This document shows positions 8,917-17,409 of a stretch of DNA of 64,000 nt, piece by piece; the stretch's first letter is position 1; each line of letters opens with the position of its first letter. This stretch comes from Streptomyces kronopolitis. Lineage in GTDB: Bacteria > Actinomycetota > Actinomycetes > Streptomycetales > Streptomycetaceae. Both the position numbers and the translations under genes were made by a program. The stretch lies in assembly GCF_014646275.1 (NCBI RefSeq), contig NZ_BMND01000028.1:39140-103139 (forward strand). Reading direction: 5' to 3'. A model generated the notes under the pieces. It was not told where the DNA came from. It was given only the letters and a program-made list of their open reading frames with translations, and ran no database searches.

Positions 8917-10722
8917 GTGCGTAGACCCCACATACGCAGACACCGTCTGGCGATCGCCGTCGCCGTGACGACGGCCGCGACGCTCACCGCGGGGGTGGCG
9001 AGCGCCGCCACCGCCACCACGGAGCACGCACCGGCCGCTGCGCCCGCCGCGACGTCCTCCCTCCAGAAGGTCGTGAACGCCGCCCGCGACGCCGCCGTCG
9101 CGCACTCCGCCGCCACCGGCGTCGGCAAGAAGGACACCCTCAAGGCCACGGACACCCTCGTGGACCCCGACGGCCGGCAGCACGTCCGCTTCGTCCGGAC
9201 CCACCGCGGACTCCCGGTGCTCGGCGGCGACCTGGTCGTCCACCTGACCGCCAAGTCGGCGTACGAGGGCGTCACCCGCGCCTACCGCCACCAGGTCGAC
9301 GTGGCCGACACGGACCCGAAGCTGTCGGCGACGGAGGCGCAGTCGAAGGCCGCCTCCGTGGCCAAGGGCCAGGCCGGCGAGGCCGAACTGATCGTGGACG
9401 CCCGCGACGACCGGACCACGCTCGCCTACCAGGTGCAGGTGGACGACAGCCGCACCGCCGAGGCCGACGGTGCCCGTACCGTCATCCTCGACGCGGCGAC
9501 CGGGGCGGTGCTCAGCAACACCCCGGCCAACGACTCCTTCCTGTCCCCCGCGCTCCAGAAGAAGCTGCGCGCACGGGGCGAGCACCTCAACCCCACGACC
9601 GGGCTGGCCGCCCCCGCGGCGCCCGTCAGCACCGAGGCGGCGGCGACCCCCGGGTTCCCGGCCGCGGCCAAGGGCACCGGCTCGTCCCTGTTCGTCGGCA
9701 AGGTGCCGCTGTCCACCACCCGGACGGCGAAGAAGTCCTTCACCCTCAAGGACTCCACCCGCGGCAACACCGAGACCCGGGACGCCGGCAACAAGGAAGC
9801 GGAGAAGTTCTCCGACGGCAAGGCGTTCACCAGCACCACCAACCGCTGGGGCAACGGCACCACGAGCAGCCGCGCCACCGCCGCCGTGGACGCCCAGTAC
9901 GGCATCAGCAGCACCCTCGACTTCTACAAGAAGACGTTCGGCCGCAAAGGCATCAAGAACGACGGCCGCGGGGCCCACGCCCTGGTGCACTTCGGCAAGA
10001 AGGTCGGCAACGCCTACTGGTCGTCCGACTGCGGCTGCATGCTCTACGGCGACGGTGACGGCGCGACGTTCGCCAAGCCCCTGGTCGTCCTGGACGTCAC
10101 GGGCCATGAGCTCACCCACGGCGTGGTCGACGCGACGGCCAAGCTCCGGCCCACCCGCGTCGACGAGGAGGGCAACCAGTACGGCGAGCCGGGCGCCCTC
10201 AACGAGTCGCTGGCGGACATCTTCGGCAGCGCGGTCGAGTTCTCGGCCAACAACCCGAAGAACCCGCCGAATTACCTGATGGGCGAGAAGCTCGGGCTCC
10301 AGCAGAAGTTCCTGCGCCGCCTGGACAAGCCCTCCCTGGACAAGCTGGAGGGCACCGTCGACTACTGGTCGAAGGCGGCCTACGACACCGAGGTGCACGC
10401 CGGTTCCGGCATCTCCTCGCACGCCTTCTACCTGCTGGCCGAGGGCAGCGGGAAGAAGACCATCAGCGGCGTCGCCTACGACTCCCCCACCCACGACGGC
10501 TCCAAGGTGACCGGCATCGGGCGGACCAAGGCGACGGCGATCTTCTACCGGGCGCTCACCCGGTACATGGTCTCCACGACCGACTTCCATGACGCGCGGG
10601 TCGCCACCCTGCACGCGGCCAAGGACCTCTACGGCGCCTCCAGCACCGAGTACAAGACGGTGAACAAGGCCTGGTCCGCGGTGAACGTGACGGCGGCCAA
10701 CTCGCCCTCCGCCCAGCACTGA
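8917..10722 (+). CDS. Secreted M4-family (thermolysin-like) zinc metalloprotease
   Basis: The 601-aa preproenzyme has a signal peptide (basic MRRPHIRRHR, hydrophobic core, Ala-x-Ala near residue 30). An FTP/PepSY-type propeptide spans about residues 50-300 and an M4 catalytic domain follows. Zinc ligands are His397 and His401 with catalytic Glu398 in HELTH, and Glu430 in GALNESLAD. The M4 motif SGISSHAFYLLAEGS follows. The GTG start has AAGGA 9 nt upstream. It would be exported, cleave itself free of the propeptide and degrade extracellular protein. A strong hairpin follows the stop. No C-terminal PPC or proprotein convertase domain is present, so this is a minimal M4 enzyme. Confidence 0.95.
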   Translation: MRRPHIRRHRLAIAVAVTTAATLTAGVASAATATTEHAPAAAPAATSSLQKVVNAARDAAVAHSAATGVGKKDTLKATDTLVDPDGRQHVRFVRTHRGLPVLGGDLVVHLTAKSAYEGVTRAYRHQVDVADTDPKLSATEAQSKAASVAKGQAGEAELIVDARDDRTTLAYQVQVDDSRTAEADGARTVILDAATGAVLSNTPANDSFLSPALQKKLRARGEHLNPTTGLAAPAAPVSTEAAATPGFPAAAKGTGSSLFVGKVPLSTTRTAKKSFTLKDSTRGNTETRDAGNKEAEKFSDGKAFTSTTNRWGNGTTSSRATAAVDAQYGISSTLDFYKKTFGRKGIKNDGRGAHALVHFGKKVGNAYWSSDCGCMLYGDGDGATFAKPLVVLDVTGHELTHGVVDATAKLRPTRVDEEGNQYGEPGALNESLADIFGSAVEFSANNPKNPPNYLMGEKLGLQQKFLRRLDKPSLDKLEGTVDYWSKAAYDTEVHAGSGISSHAFYLLAEGSGKKTISGVAYDSPTHDGSKVTGIGRTKATAIFYRALTRYMVSTTDFHDARVATLHAAKDLYGASSTEYKTVNKAWSAVNVTAANSPSAQH

Positions 10723-10741
10723 TCCTCCGGGGTCCGGGCAC

Positions 10742-10776
10742 GCGTGGTGCCCCCGCACGCCGCGGGGGCACCACGC
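10742..10776 (+). terminator. Hairpin terminator after the M4 protease
   Basis: Perfect 15-bp inverted repeat (10742-10756 with 10762-10776) around a 5-nt loop, 19 nt after the protease stop. No T-run follows, as is common in Streptomyces. Confidence 0.85.
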
Positions 10777-10801
10777 TCCGCGTCCGGCTAGGTTGAAGCC
10801 C

Positions 10802-12001
10802 ATGATCACTGATCGCACGGGCGGGAGGCGGCGGCTCGGCTACCCGGTGGCGGCGGGCGTGTTCGCCATCGGCATGGCCGGCACCACCCTTCCCACCCCG
10901 CTGTACGGGCTCTACCGCGCGCAGCTCGGGTTCTCCGAGCTGATGGTGACCGTGGTCTTCGCGGTGTACGCGCTGGGTGTGATCACGGTGCTGCTGCTCG
11001 CGGGCAACGTCTCAGACGAGGTGGGGCGGCGCCCGGTGCTGCTGGTCGCGCTGGGGCTGTCCGCGGCCAGCGCGCTGTGCTTCCTCTTCGAGGGCGGGCT
11101 GCCGATGCTGCTGCTCGGACGGGTGCTGTCCGGCTTCGCCGCCGGGCTGTTCAGCGGCGCCGCCACCGCGACGGTGCTGGAACTCGCCGAGCCCGGCCAG
11201 GAGGTGCGGGCGGGGTTCGCCGCCACCGCCGCGAACATGGGCGGCCTCGGCTGCGGCCCGCTGCTGTCGGGTCTTCTCGCCCAGTACGCGCCCTGGCCGC
11301 TGCGGCTGCCGTTCATGGTGCACCTCGCACTGCTGGCCCTGGCGGCCGTCGCCACCTGGCTGCTCCCGGAGACCGTCGCCCGGCCGCACCGCCCCCGGTC
11401 CCTGCGGCCGCAGGGCCTGGAGCTGCCGCCGGAGGTCCGGGGCGTCTTCGCCCCCTCGGCCGTCGCCGCCTTCGCCGGCTTCTCGCTGCTGGGTCTGTTC
11501 ACCGCGGTGGCGCCGAGCTTCCTCGGCCAGACCCTGGGCGTGCACAACCTGGCCGTCGACGGACTGATCGTCTTCACCGTGTTCCTGGGGTCCACCACGG
11601 GCCAGTCCCTGACGGAGCGGATCGGTACCCGCAGGGCGCTGCCCGTCGGGTGCCTGGTGCTGGTCGTCGGCCTGGTGCTGGTGGCCACCTCGCTGGCCGT
11701 GGAATCGCTGCCGGTACTGGTCACCGGGGCGGTCTGCGGCGGCATCGGCCAGGGCCTGGCGTTCCGCGCCGGGCTGACCGCGGTGGGCCGGGCGGCACCG
11801 GCCGCGCACCGCGGCGGCACCATCTCGGCCTTCTTCCTCGTCGCCTATCTCGGGATCTCCCTGCCGGTCGTCGGCGTCGGCGCGCTCACCCTCGTGCTCG
11901 GCCTGCGCGGCGCCGGCCTGACCTTCTCCGCCTGCGTCATCGTGCTGACCGTGGCCGTCGGGCTCTACGTCCTGCGGCGGCCCCCGGCGGGCGAGGACTG
12001 A
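10802..12001 (+). CDS. MFS transporter, 12 TM
   Basis: The 399-aa integral membrane protein has about twelve hydrophobic segments. The MFS loop motif between segments 2 and 3 is DEVGRRPVLLV, and 'LLGRVLSGFAAGLFSGAATA' in segment 4 resembles drug exporters. The ATG at 10802 is preferred. A TTG at 10793 would add three residues. The Shine-Dalgarno is weak for either. Substrate is unknown; export of a small molecule is inferred from family membership. The 3' end abuts a cytochrome P450 remnant on the opposite strand. Confidence 0.88.
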   Translation: MITDRTGGRRRLGYPVAAGVFAIGMAGTTLPTPLYGLYRAQLGFSELMVTVVFAVYALGVITVLLLAGNVSDEVGRRPVLLVALGLSAASALCFLFEGGLPMLLLGRVLSGFAAGLFSGAATATVLELAEPGQEVRAGFAATAANMGGLGCGPLLSGLLAQYAPWPLRLPFMVHLALLALAAVATWLLPETVARPHRPRSLRPQGLELPPEVRGVFAPSAVAAFAGFSLLGLFTAVAPSFLGQTLGVHNLAVDGLIVFTVFLGSTTGQSLTERIGTRRALPVGCLVLVVGLVLVATSLAVESLPVLVTGAVCGGIGQGLAFRAGLTAVGRAAPAAHRGGTISAFFLVAYLGISLPVVGVGALTLVLGLRGAGLTFSACVIVLTVAVGLYVLRRPPAGED

Positions 12002-12180
12002 CCGTCGGCGGGGGCGGGACCGTCCGCGAATGCCATGGCGGGGAACGCGTCGAGCAGCTGGTTGACGCCGGTCTCCACCTCGGCCGCGGCCGGCAGCGCG
12101 CCCACGCAGAAGTGCCGGCCGAGGGCAGCGCGGCGGACCCCGTCCAGATCGCTCGGGCGCGGGGCGGGGCGGGCCCCGGG
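12002..12180 (-). pseudogene. Cytochrome P450 C-terminal remnant
   Basis: Read on the minus strand, about 12019-12135 encode ALGRHFCVGALPAAAEVETG followed by NQLLDAFPAMAFAD. This is the P450 haem-binding region and the helix after it, normally GxGxHxCxG-A-x-LA-R-x-E. The haem-ligating Cys is present, but the preceding FGxG is degraded and no P450-like sequence is found upstream on either strand. The frame runs into the end of the MFS gene without the usual P450 C-terminus. It is best read as a decayed fragment of a once larger gene, with fuzzy boundaries. The other bases up to 12346 hold nothing else recognisable. Confidence 0.6.
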
Positions 12181-12346
12181 GCCGTGCGCCCGCCGGACAC
12201 CCGGCACGGCCGGGCACCACCCGTACGGCGTGCCGTCTTCACTCTCCTGCCGCTGTGGGCACGCCGCCGGGGCGGTGGCCGGAAACCCTGGGATCCGGCA
12301 GTTCCCGATCCGGCCGCCTCCTCGGGGGCGGAGAAGTGAGAGACGC

Positions 12347-12679
12347 ATGGCCGCACGTTCCGCCCCTGGCCCCCTGAACCGGTACCGGCTCGGGCAGGCC
12401 CTCGCCGTGGCCCTCCTCGCGATGTGGTGCGCCGCCGGACCGGCCGTCGCCGCCCACCGGGGCGCGGTACGCGTACCGGCCGCCGGTCAACGGCCCGTCG
12501 GCGCCCCGGTGTTCACCGCCACGGCCCCCGCGCGCTCCGCCCCGGTGACGACGCCCACCAAGCCGCTGGTCTTCATGGGCCTGGGCACGATGGCCGGGCT
12601 GACCGTGGTGGCCGGTGCGGCGCTGGTCGCGAGCGCCCGGCGGCGCCGGGGCTCCGCCCCGCCGACGGACCGCTGCTGA
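12347..12679 (+). CDS. Small secreted or membrane-anchored protein, unknown
   Basis: The 110-aa protein has an N-terminal signal-like segment (ALAVALLAMWCAAGPAVAA, about residues 18-36) and a Pro/Ala/Thr-rich extracellular stretch. A C-terminal hydrophobic segment (FMGLGTMAGLTVVAGAALVA, ~70-90) follows, capped by ARRRRGS. This is the layout of a small cell-surface protein with a stop-transfer anchor. The ATG at 12347 is chosen because the signal peptide starts there. The Shine-Dalgarno is poor. No family is recognised. Confidence 0.5.
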   Translation: MAARSAPGPLNRYRLGQALAVALLAMWCAAGPAVAAHRGAVRVPAAGQRPVGAPVFTATAPARSAPVTTPTKPLVFMGLGTMAGLTVVAGAALVASARRRRGSAPPTDRC

Positions 12680-12753
12680 CCGCCGCGCCCCGGCCCGCTA
12701 CGCCCGCGGCCCCTGTCCGTACACCGGCGAACGGCAGAAAGGACCACCACGCC

Positions 12754-13581
12754 ATGCCCACCCTCACGACGGCCGACGGCACGGAGATCTTCTACAAGGA
12801 CTGGGGGACGGGCCGCCCCGTCGTGTTCAGTCACGGCTGGCCGCTCAACGCCGACGCCTGGGACGACCAGCTGCATCTCGTCGCCTCCCGCGGCTTTCGC
12901 GCGGTCGCCCATGACCGCCGCGGCCACGGCCGTTCCGGCCAGCCCTGGCAGGGCAACGACATGGACACCTACGCGGACGACCTGGCGCGGCTGATGGACA
13001 CGCTGGACCTGCGGGAGGCGGTGCTGGTCGGGCACTCCACCGGCGGCGGCGAGGTGGCCCGCTACATCGGCCGGCACGGCACCGGCCGGGTGGCGAAGGT
13101 GGTCCTGCTCGGTGCCGTGCCGCCGCTGATGCTCAGGACCGAGGCCAACCCGGAGGGGCTGCCGCTGGGGATCTTCGACGGGATCCGCGCGGGTGTGGCC
13201 GGTGACCGGTCGCAGTTCTACAAGGACCTCAGCGAGACCTTCTACGGCGCCAACCGGCACGGCTCCGCCGTCTCCCAGGGCGTGCGCGAGGCGTTCTGGC
13301 TGTGGAGCATGCAGGTGGGGCTGAAGGCGTCGTACGACTGCGTCAGGCAGTTCTCGGAGACCGACTTCACCGAGGACCTCCAGCGGTTCGATGTCCCCAC
13401 CCTGATCATCCACGGCGACGACGATCAGATCGTGCCGTTCGTGGCCTCCGCCCAGAAGTCGGCGAAGCTGGTGAAGGACGCCACGCTGAAGGTCTATCCG
13501 GGTGCGCCGCACGGCCTGTTCGCCGTCGGCTCGTACAAGGACGACTTCCACGCCGATCTGCTGGCGTTCCTCGACGGGTGA
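12754..13581 (+). CDS. Alpha/beta hydrolase, cofactor-free haloperoxidase (chloroperoxidase) family
   Basis: The 275-aa protein matches the non-haem bromo/chloroperoxidase branch of the alpha/beta hydrolases. It has an oxyanion-loop HGWPLNADAW and DRRGHGRSGQPW. The nucleophile elbow is VGHSTGGGE (Ser95), with an acid in HGDDDQIVP (near residue 227) and a His in GAPHGLF (near 252). The ATG has AGAAAGGA about 10 nt upstream. Halogenation by this family is a perhydrolase side activity. The physiological substrate is more likely an ester or lactone and is unknown here. It lies downstream of a small secreted protein with no sign of an operon. Confidence 0.92.
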   Translation: MPTLTTADGTEIFYKDWGTGRPVVFSHGWPLNADAWDDQLHLVASRGFRAVAHDRRGHGRSGQPWQGNDMDTYADDLARLMDTLDLREAVLVGHSTGGGEVARYIGRHGTGRVAKVVLLGAVPPLMLRTEANPEGLPLGIFDGIRAGVAGDRSQFYKDLSETFYGANRHGSAVSQGVREAFWLWSMQVGLKASYDCVRQFSETDFTEDLQRFDVPTLIIHGDDDQIVPFVASAQKSAKLVKDATLKVYPGAPHGLFAVGSYKDDFHADLLAFLDG

Positions 13582-13652
13582 GCGACGGCCCGGCCCCGTG
13601 CCGGTCCGGCGCACGGCCGCGCACACAAACCGGCGCCGGCCGTCAGCTTTGA

Positions 13653-13883
13653 TTACCTCCGGCGGCCGTCAAAGCCCCAGCCGCTGCGCTCGCAGCCTTC
13701 GCTGAACACGGGGCCGACGCGGTCCAGGACGCCCGCCGAGAGCCAGCAGGCGGCGTGGTGGCCGTGACCGCGGCCGTGGTTGTTGTGGTGGTGGCCCTTG
13801 TTGCAGGCCAGGGCGGCGCTCGCACCGCCCATGACGATGGTGGTGGCCAGGGCGCTGGCTGCGATCGCGGCGCGAATGCGCAT
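13653..13883 (-). CDS. Small secreted His-rich protein
   Basis: The 76-aa protein has a clear signal peptide (MRIRAAIAASALATTIVMGG, cleavage near residue 25) and a mature part of about 50 residues. That part starts ACNKGHHHNNHGRGHGHHAAC and also contains Cys and Trp. There are eight His within 16 residues and three Cys in the mature region. AAGGAG lies 5 nt before the ATG. The family is not recognised. Metal binding or a cell-envelope role is a guess from composition. Confidence 0.75.
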   Translation of the reverse strand: MRIRAAIAASALATTIVMGGASAALACNKGHHHNNHGRGHGHHAACWLSAGVLDRVGPVFSEGCERSGWGFDGRRR

Positions 13884-14118
13884 GTCTGCTCCTTGGGAGG
13901 ATCAAAGGGGTATATCGACCTTTTCAGTGATCACCTTCGCAGAACCTCCCAAAACCCCCTTCAACCTGAATTACGCGAGTCGGCGTAACGGCTTGCCTGG
14001 TTTTTACCCGGCGTGTGTCCGGCCCCGGCTCCCGGCCCGCCGATCCCACGCGGAGGACCGGAACCCCCAACGCCCTTGCACAGACGGCTTGTTCACGGCC
14101 GGACGCGGCCCCAGGCAC

Positions 14119-14166
14119 CCCTTCGGGGCGGGCGTCCGCTCATCGCGGACCGCTCGCCCCGAAGGG
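14119..14166 (-). terminator. Long hairpin downstream of the SHOCT-domain gene
   Basis: A 21/22-nt inverted repeat (14119-14139 with 14145-14166) has a 5-nt loop and one bulge, beginning CCCTTCGGGGCG. It lies about 65 nt beyond the stop of the SHOCT gene on the minus strand. The rest of 13884-14231 carries only the promoter and ribosome-binding area of the His-rich protein. Confidence 0.8.
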
Positions 14167-14231
14167 ATGACCCGTCCGTCGCCGGTTCGGCCCAGTCCGG
14201 CGGCAGGCACTCGGCCTGCGGGGCCCGGCGG

Positions 14232-14627
14232 TCAGGCGAGTACCTTCGCCTTGGCCTTCTGGAACTCCTCCTCGGTGATGTCCCCGTGGTTCTTCAGCTC
14301 GGCGAGCTTCGCCAGGGAATCCGCGTGCCGGGCGGTCTCGTCACCGGTCCCTGCGGTCTCCCGGAGGTAGTGCTGCAGCTGCTTCTGCTGCCGTTCGGCC
14401 TGCGCGTACTCCCGCTCGCTCATTCCGTGGCCGCGCGCGATCACGTAGATGAAGACGCCCAGGAAGGGCAGCACGATCACCAGGACGAGCCAGCCCGTCT
14501 TGGCCCAGTTGTTGATGTCACGGCTCCGGAAGATGTCACCGATGATCCTGAAGAGCAGGATCAGCCAGAGGATCCACAGAAAGATCAGGCACATCGTCCA
14601 GAACGCGTTGAGCAGCGGGTAGTCCAT
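14232..14627 (-). CDS. PLDc_N/SHOCT domain membrane protein
   Basis: The 131-aa protein has two N-terminal membrane helices (about residues 8-30 and 45-65) with the PLDc_N-type pattern DINNWAKTGWLVLVIVLPFL. A helical linker and a C-terminal SHOCT domain follow (LAKLAELKNHGDITEEEFQK, ~105-125). SHOCT domains are short oligomerisation or membrane-associated modules; function is unknown. AAGGAGG lies 5 nt upstream of the ATG. It is transcribed in the same direction as the neighbouring phosphatase gene but starts 49 nt after that gene ends, so a shared transcript is possible. Confidence 0.9.
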   Translation of the reverse strand: MDYPLLNAFWTMCLIFLWILWLILLFRIIGDIFRSRDINNWAKTGWLVLVIVLPFLGVFIYVIARGHGMSEREYAQAERQQKQLQHYLRETAGTGDETARHADSLAKLAELKNHGDITEEEFQKAKAKVLA

Positions 14628-14676
14628 CGCGGCCTCCTTGTGACGCCGGTAGCCCCGAGCTCATCCGTCCCTCACG

Positions 14677-17409
14677 TCAAGGATCGTCGAGGTCGACGTC
14701 CAGCGCTACCAGATCGACGCCGGTGAGGGCCTGTTCCGTCCAGATCACCTTGCCGCTCGCGGTGTAGCGGGTCCCCCAGCGTTCGGCCAATTGGGCGACG
14801 AGGAAGAGGCCGCGGCCGCCCTCGTCCGTGGTGGCGGCCTGCCGCAGATGCGGTGAGGTACTGCTGCGGTCGGAGACCTCGCAGATCAGGGCGGTGTCGC
14901 GGATCAGCCGCACCCCGATGGGGCCGGCCGCGTACCGGATGGAGTTGGTGACCAGCTCGCTGAGGATCAGCTCGGCGGTGAACGCCGCGTCCGCCAGGCC
15001 CCATTCGATCAGCTTGCGGACCGCCGTGGCGCGTATGTGGGCCACGGCCGAGGGGTCCGGCGGCACCTCCCACTCGGCGACGTGCGCGGTGTCCAGCACC
15101 TGGGTGCGGGCCACGAGCAGGGCGATGTCGTCGATGGGGCGCTCCGGCAGCAGCACGCCGAGCGCGGCCTCACAGGTCTCCTCCGGCGTCCGCGCGGGAT
15201 GGTCGGCCAGCGTGCGGCTCAGCAGGGCCATGCCCTCGTCGAGGTCGCGGTTGCGGTCCTCGACGAGGCCGTCGGTGAACAGCACCAGACGGCTCGCCTC
15301 GGGCAGCTGCCGGTGCCAGGTCTCGAACGGCAGCCCGCCGAGCCCGAGGGGCGGGCCGCCGGGCACGTCGGCGACCTCGGCGGTGCCGTCCGGCCGCAGC
15401 AGCAGGGGCTGGACGTGCCCGGCGCGCGCCATGGTGCAGTTCCCGGACGCCGGGTCGTAGATGGCGTAGAGGCAGGTGGCGCCGGTGACCGACCCCTCGG
15501 CGCCCTCGTCCTGGTCGATGCGGGTGACGAGTTCGTCGAGGTGCCAGAGGATCTCGTCGGGCGGCAGGTCCAGATTGGCGAAGTTGTGGACCGCGGTGCG
15601 CAGCCGGCCCATCGTGGCGGCGGCGTGCAGTCCGTGCCCCACGACGTCCCCGACGACCAGCGCCACCCGGGCGCCGGGCAGCGGGATGATGTCGAACCAG
15701 TCGCCGCCGACGCCGCCGAGTCCGCCGCGCCCCGCCTGGGCGGGCAGATAGCGGTAGGCCGCCTCGACCGCGTTCTGCTCCGGCAGGGCCCGCGGCAGGA
15801 GGCTGCGCTGCAGGGTGACGGCCATGGTGTGCTCGCGGGTGTACCGGCGGGCGTTGTCGATGCTCACCGCGGCGCGCGCGACCAGCTCCTCGGCGACGGA
15901 CAGGTCCTCGTCCTCGAACGGCTCGGGCACGTTGGAGCGCCAGAAGATGGCCACGCCCAGGATGACGCCGCGGGCCCGCAGCGGCACCGCGATCCTGGAG
16001 TGGATGCCGTGCTGGACTATCTTTCTGGCCCGGTCGGGGCTCTGCAGATGCCAGCCGGTGAACGCCGCCAGATCCGCCTCCAGGGCCGCCTGCCCGCTCA
16101 GGAGGCTGGCGCCGAGGGCGGTGGCGGGCTCGAAGCGGATCAGCCGGCCGACGGGGTAGAGGCCGCTCTCGGGCGGCGCGCCGCTGAGCGCCGTGCGCCG
16201 CATCTCCACGGCCGCGCCGGAGGGCGGGGTCGGCTCCTCACCGATCAGCACGTCCTCGGCCAGGTCGACGGTGACGATGTCGGCGAAACGGGTGGAGCCG
16301 AACTCCACGAGCTCCTCGCAGGTGCGCACCACGTCCAGGGTGGTGCCGATCTCCGTACCGGCGTCGTAGAGCAGCTTGAGGCGGCCGCGGGCCACGTCGG
16401 CCCGGCCGGTGAGCGCCCGCAGCTCGGTGGTGTCGCGCAGCGTGGTGACGCTGCCCGGCGGTCCCCCGGCCTGGTCCGTCGAGCGCTGGTTGACGGCCAG
16501 CAGCCGGTCGCCGACCGGGTGGACCTCGTCGGTGACGACCCGGCCGGAGGCCAGCAGATGGGCGGTGGCGGGGTCGAGTCCCAGCTCGGTGACCGGCCGC
16601 CCCTCGACCTCGGACGGCAGGTCGAGCAGCCGGCGCGCCTCGTCGTTGGCCAGCAGCAGGCAGCCGTCACCGCCGACGATGATCACACCCTCGCGTACGG
16701 CGTGCAGCACCGCGTCGTGGTGTTCGTACATCCGGGTCATCTCGGCCGGGCCGAGGCCGTGGGTCTGACGCCGCAGGCGCCTGCTGACCAGTGCGGTGCC
16801 GCCGGTGGCCACGAGGAGGACGCCGGCCGCGGCGCCGAAGAGCAGCGGGAACTGGTTGTCGACGACGCCGCTGACGCGATTGACGGTGATACCGGCCGAG
16901 ACCAGCCCGATGACCTTGCCGTTGCTGCCGAAGACCGGCACGACGGCCTGCACCAGGGGCCCGATGGTGCCGGTGATCCGCTCGGTGACCACCCCGCCGG
17001 CCAGCGCCGGTTTGATCGTGCCTACGAACTTCTTGCCGATGCGGTTGGGGATGGGGTGGGTGTAGCGGATGCCCTGCGTGTTCATCACGACGATGAAGTC
17101 GACCTCGGAGCGTTTGCGTGCGGCTTCCGTCCGCGGCTGCAGTACCGCGGTCGGATGGGCGCTCCGCAGGGCCGCCTCGATGCCCGGCGCGTTCGCGAAG
17201 GCCTCGGCGACCGCGACCGACCGGTTGCGGGCCTCGCGGTCTCCGTCGGCCCTGGATTGCAGCACGAGGGCCGCGATGGCGGCGGCGACGAGCAACACCA
17301 CGATCGCCACCTGCAGGAGAAAGACCTGACCTGCGACAGTTCGCATCCTGAGAACCGAACGCGGGCGGCCGTAGCGTCCGGCCATGTCCTCTTTGTACAC
17401 CTCCCGCAT
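14677..17409 (-). CDS. Multidomain sensor phosphatase: Cache, PAS, GAF, SpoIIE, HATPase
   Basis: The protein is 910 aa. A membrane segment (~27-49), an extracellular single-Cache-like sensor (~50-180) and a second membrane segment (~185-208) come first. PAS (~228-330), GAF (~345-540), PP2C/SpoIIE phosphatase (~560-760) and a C-terminal RsbW-type HATPase (~780-905) follow. Phosphatase metal motifs are GGDWFD, VGDVVGHG, FTDGLVEDR and DDIALLV. The HATPase N-box is ELILSELVTNSIRYA and the G-box DEGGRGLFLVAQLAERWG. It combines an RsbU-like phosphatase with an RsbW-like anti-sigma kinase in one polypeptide, so it could both dephosphorylate and phosphorylate an STAS partner. The start is uncertain: ATG at 17409 has a weak Shine-Dalgarno, and ATG at 17385 has AAAGAGG very close. 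Confidence 0.92.
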   Translation of the reverse strand: MREVYKEDMAGRYGRPRSVLRMRTVAGQVFLLQVAIVVLLVAAAIAALVLQSRADGDREARNRSVAVAEAFANAPGIEAALRSAHPTAVLQPRTEAARKRSEVDFIVVMNTQGIRYTHPIPNRIGKKFVGTIKPALAGGVVTERITGTIGPLVQAVVPVFGSNGKVIGLVSAGITVNRVSGVVDNQFPLLFGAAAGVLLVATGGTALVSRRLRRQTHGLGPAEMTRMYEHHDAVLHAVREGVIIVGGDGCLLLANDEARRLLDLPSEVEGRPVTELGLDPATAHLLASGRVVTDEVHPVGDRLLAVNQRSTDQAGGPPGSVTTLRDTTELRALTGRADVARGRLKLLYDAGTEIGTTLDVVRTCEELVEFGSTRFADIVTVDLAEDVLIGEEPTPPSGAAVEMRRTALSGAPPESGLYPVGRLIRFEPATALGASLLSGQAALEADLAAFTGWHLQSPDRARKIVQHGIHSRIAVPLRARGVILGVAIFWRSNVPEPFEDEDLSVAEELVARAAVSIDNARRYTREHTMAVTLQRSLLPRALPEQNAVEAAYRYLPAQAGRGGLGGVGGDWFDIIPLPGARVALVVGDVVGHGLHAAATMGRLRTAVHNFANLDLPPDEILWHLDELVTRIDQDEGAEGSVTGATCLYAIYDPASGNCTMARAGHVQPLLLRPDGTAEVADVPGGPPLGLGGLPFETWHRQLPEASRLVLFTDGLVEDRNRDLDEGMALLSRTLADHPARTPEETCEAALGVLLPERPIDDIALLVARTQVLDTAHVAEWEVPPDPSAVAHIRATAVRKLIEWGLADAAFTAELILSELVTNSIRYAAGPIGVRLIRDTALICEVSDRSSTSPHLRQAATTDEGGRGLFLVAQLAERWGTRYTASGKVIWTEQALTGVDLVALDVDLDDP

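Noticed and set aside
9470..10279. Pro/Arg/Ser-rich plus-strand frame inside the protease gene
   Set aside because: It is a frame-shifted shadow of the M4 protease; the true frame holds HELTH and the zinc ligands.
12035..12346. Upstream extension of the small secreted protein gene
   Set aside because: The extension has no similarity to a coding region and overlaps the P450 fossil; the signal peptide begins at 12347.
12754..13581. Assignment of the hydrolase as a true halogenating enzyme
   Set aside because: Cofactor-free haloperoxidases act through perhydrolysis as a side reaction; the sequence only supports an alpha/beta hydrolase of that family.
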